NCBI GenBank assembly: GCA_037893245.1
Contig: JBAIAA010000025.1
Coordinates: 2,542,001-2,606,000 of the forward strand
Source: Crossaster papposus
Taxonomy: Eukaryota > Echinodermata > Asteroidea > Velatida > Solasteridae
Direction of reading: 5' to 3'
DNA length: 64,000 nucleotides
In this document: positions 63,067-64,000 of the stretch, one piece after another
Layout: each line of letters opens with the position of its first letter
Position numbering within the stretch: the stretch's first letter is position 1
Translations under genes and position numbers: made by a program
The notes under the pieces: model-generated
What the model was told of the DNA's origin: nothing
What the model saw: only the letters and a program-made list of their open reading frames with translations
The model's database searches: none

Positions 63067-64000
63067 ATGATTAGCGGCATAAACAAAACGGTTGTAGAAA
63101 ATATATCGAGACTGAAAGAACAAGCACAAAAACAAGCTAAAAATTACTCGAGACTGATCGAACAAGATAAAAATATATCGAGAATGAAAGAACAAGCACA
63201 AGAACAAGCTAACAGGCTGGACTTAGATTTCAAGAGTCTAGAGATTGTAGTGAACGCGGTCGACCGCGATTTTTTTATGGTTATTTTTGCGGATATATTA
63301 CCCGCCGTTACAACGGATGAGCTAATAAACAGATGGAAATCTGATCCGTTGGTGTTTTATCAAAATCAATTCAATTTTGCAATGTGGTGCAGTACCGCCG
63401 GTTGAATTGCGGCATAGGGATAGATCTACTTTATTCGACGGATCGTCTCACGAGGGCCATATATAGATTTCATGTTTATTTTACGGTTAGACAAATATTA
63501 GAGTTTATGCAATGTCCCATACCGGGCGAGGGCATATATGACCCTTATAACAACAATATAGATCGTAAAGGTTATATAGACACTTGCAGATTTTACGGCG
63601 TAGATCACAACTTGTCTTGGATACAGACGGTCGATCATTATTCCGGCGGATTGGGTCAGGCTTATGCTTGGGGTCACCCTATGGGGGATTACGATACCGC
63701 ACCCTTGGATATTAGTTACGGTAAATACGCGGGGGGATGTCTAATGGGGTTTGGCAACGAAGATCCTCCTAAAGGATCTGGTTATTACAGTACTTATATA
63801 ATAAGTTATATATCGCAAAGTAGAGCGGTATTGACGCTCGGGTGGCAAAAATGGATACCCGCAGAGTCTCCCTTTACCGACGTAGGGATACAAAAAATAA
63901 ACGAATCTGTCAGGGCGTATGTTTACGCTCTTCTGGGGGCTCGGGCGCAAACAAAAACTAGTATTTTTACTCCGGGCATGGGGCTCGACGCCCAAGCCCA
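63067..64000 (+). pseudogene. Large structural/membrane protein of Polinton 2 (frameshifted, 3' partial)
   Basis: Homologue of the 434-residue protein at 7063. The first ~50 residues form an extra heptad-like segment (SRLKEQAQKQAK, SRMKEQAQEQAN) before the conserved LDLDFKSLE block. A frame change after WCSTAG (63402-63404) is followed by the rest of the conserved sequence (FHVYFTVRQILEF, HYSGGLGQAYAWG, IQKINESVRAYVYALLGARAQT) to the window edge. Confidence 0.85.

Larger units (their letters stand above)
57960..64000. mobile_element. Maverick/Polinton element, copy 2 (decayed, both ends not seen)
   Basis: Same gene order and orientation as Polinton 1: polymerase (+), integrase (-), small membrane protein (-), large structural protein (+). 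Its left end appears truncated; homology to the polymerase starts at about 58,030 with no inverted repeat visible upstream. It continues beyond the right edge. Divergence from copy 1 and many lesions show it is older and a separate insertion. Confidence 0.9.

Overview
The window looks like animal nuclear DNA, most likely from a marine invertebrate deuterostome. The evidence is a spliced gene of GCC2/GCC3-type cysteine repeats, a histone H2B pseudogene whose readable residues look echinoderm-like, a U2 snRNA fragment, tRNA-derived SINEs, and several eukaryotic transposon classes. The species cannot be fixed from sequence alone.

Region 1 (1-20.6 kb): a tyrosine-recombinase retrotransposon of the Ngaro/DIRS type (gag, reverse transcriptase-RNase H, tyrosine recombinase, SGNH-hydrolase-like ORF) is split by a 16.3-kb Maverick/Polinton at 1083-17353. 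The Polinton has ~150-bp inverted repeats and a 5-bp CCTTG target duplication. Removing the Polinton and one duplication copy restores the host pol frame. Its genes cover protein-primed DNA polymerase B, integrase, packaging ATPase, major capsid protein, two tandem minor capsid (penton-like) proteins and several membrane proteins, so it is a virus-like element. No adenain-type protease was found. One gene near the right end (16108-16896) is unrecognised. Several genes carry a TATA(A/T)AA-like block directly before the start codon, and one convergent gene pair is separated by a perfect hairpin resembling a bidirectional terminator.

Region 2 (20.6-36.5 kb): repeats with no credible gene. It holds three copies of a ~0.8-1 kb unit, many 8-, 12-, 16- and 17-bp minisatellites that seem to drift into one another, five copies of a ~210-bp unit with a poly-G tract, two inverted-repeat elements whose cores are telomere-like repeats, and a long degenerate AT-rich tract.

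Region 3 (36.5-57.9 kb): host DNA. It contains an H2B pseudogene, a U2 fragment and at least twelve plus-strand exons of a GCC2/GCC3 repeat protein. About half of the exons carry stops, frameshifts or splice-site damage. Introns hold a hAT-like fold-back element with an 8-bp duplication, a GC-rich segment with two unassigned ORFs, a 1.56-kb inverted-repeat element, a mariner remnant, a hAT-like MITE, TTAA-flanked MITE pieces, SINEs and an almost perfect ~1.06-kb array of an 11-bp unit.

Region 4 (about 57.96 kb to the right edge): a second, decayed Polinton in the same gene order (polymerase, integrase, membrane protein, large structural protein). It is broken by many stops and frameshifts, and the first integrase catalytic Asp is replaced by Tyr.
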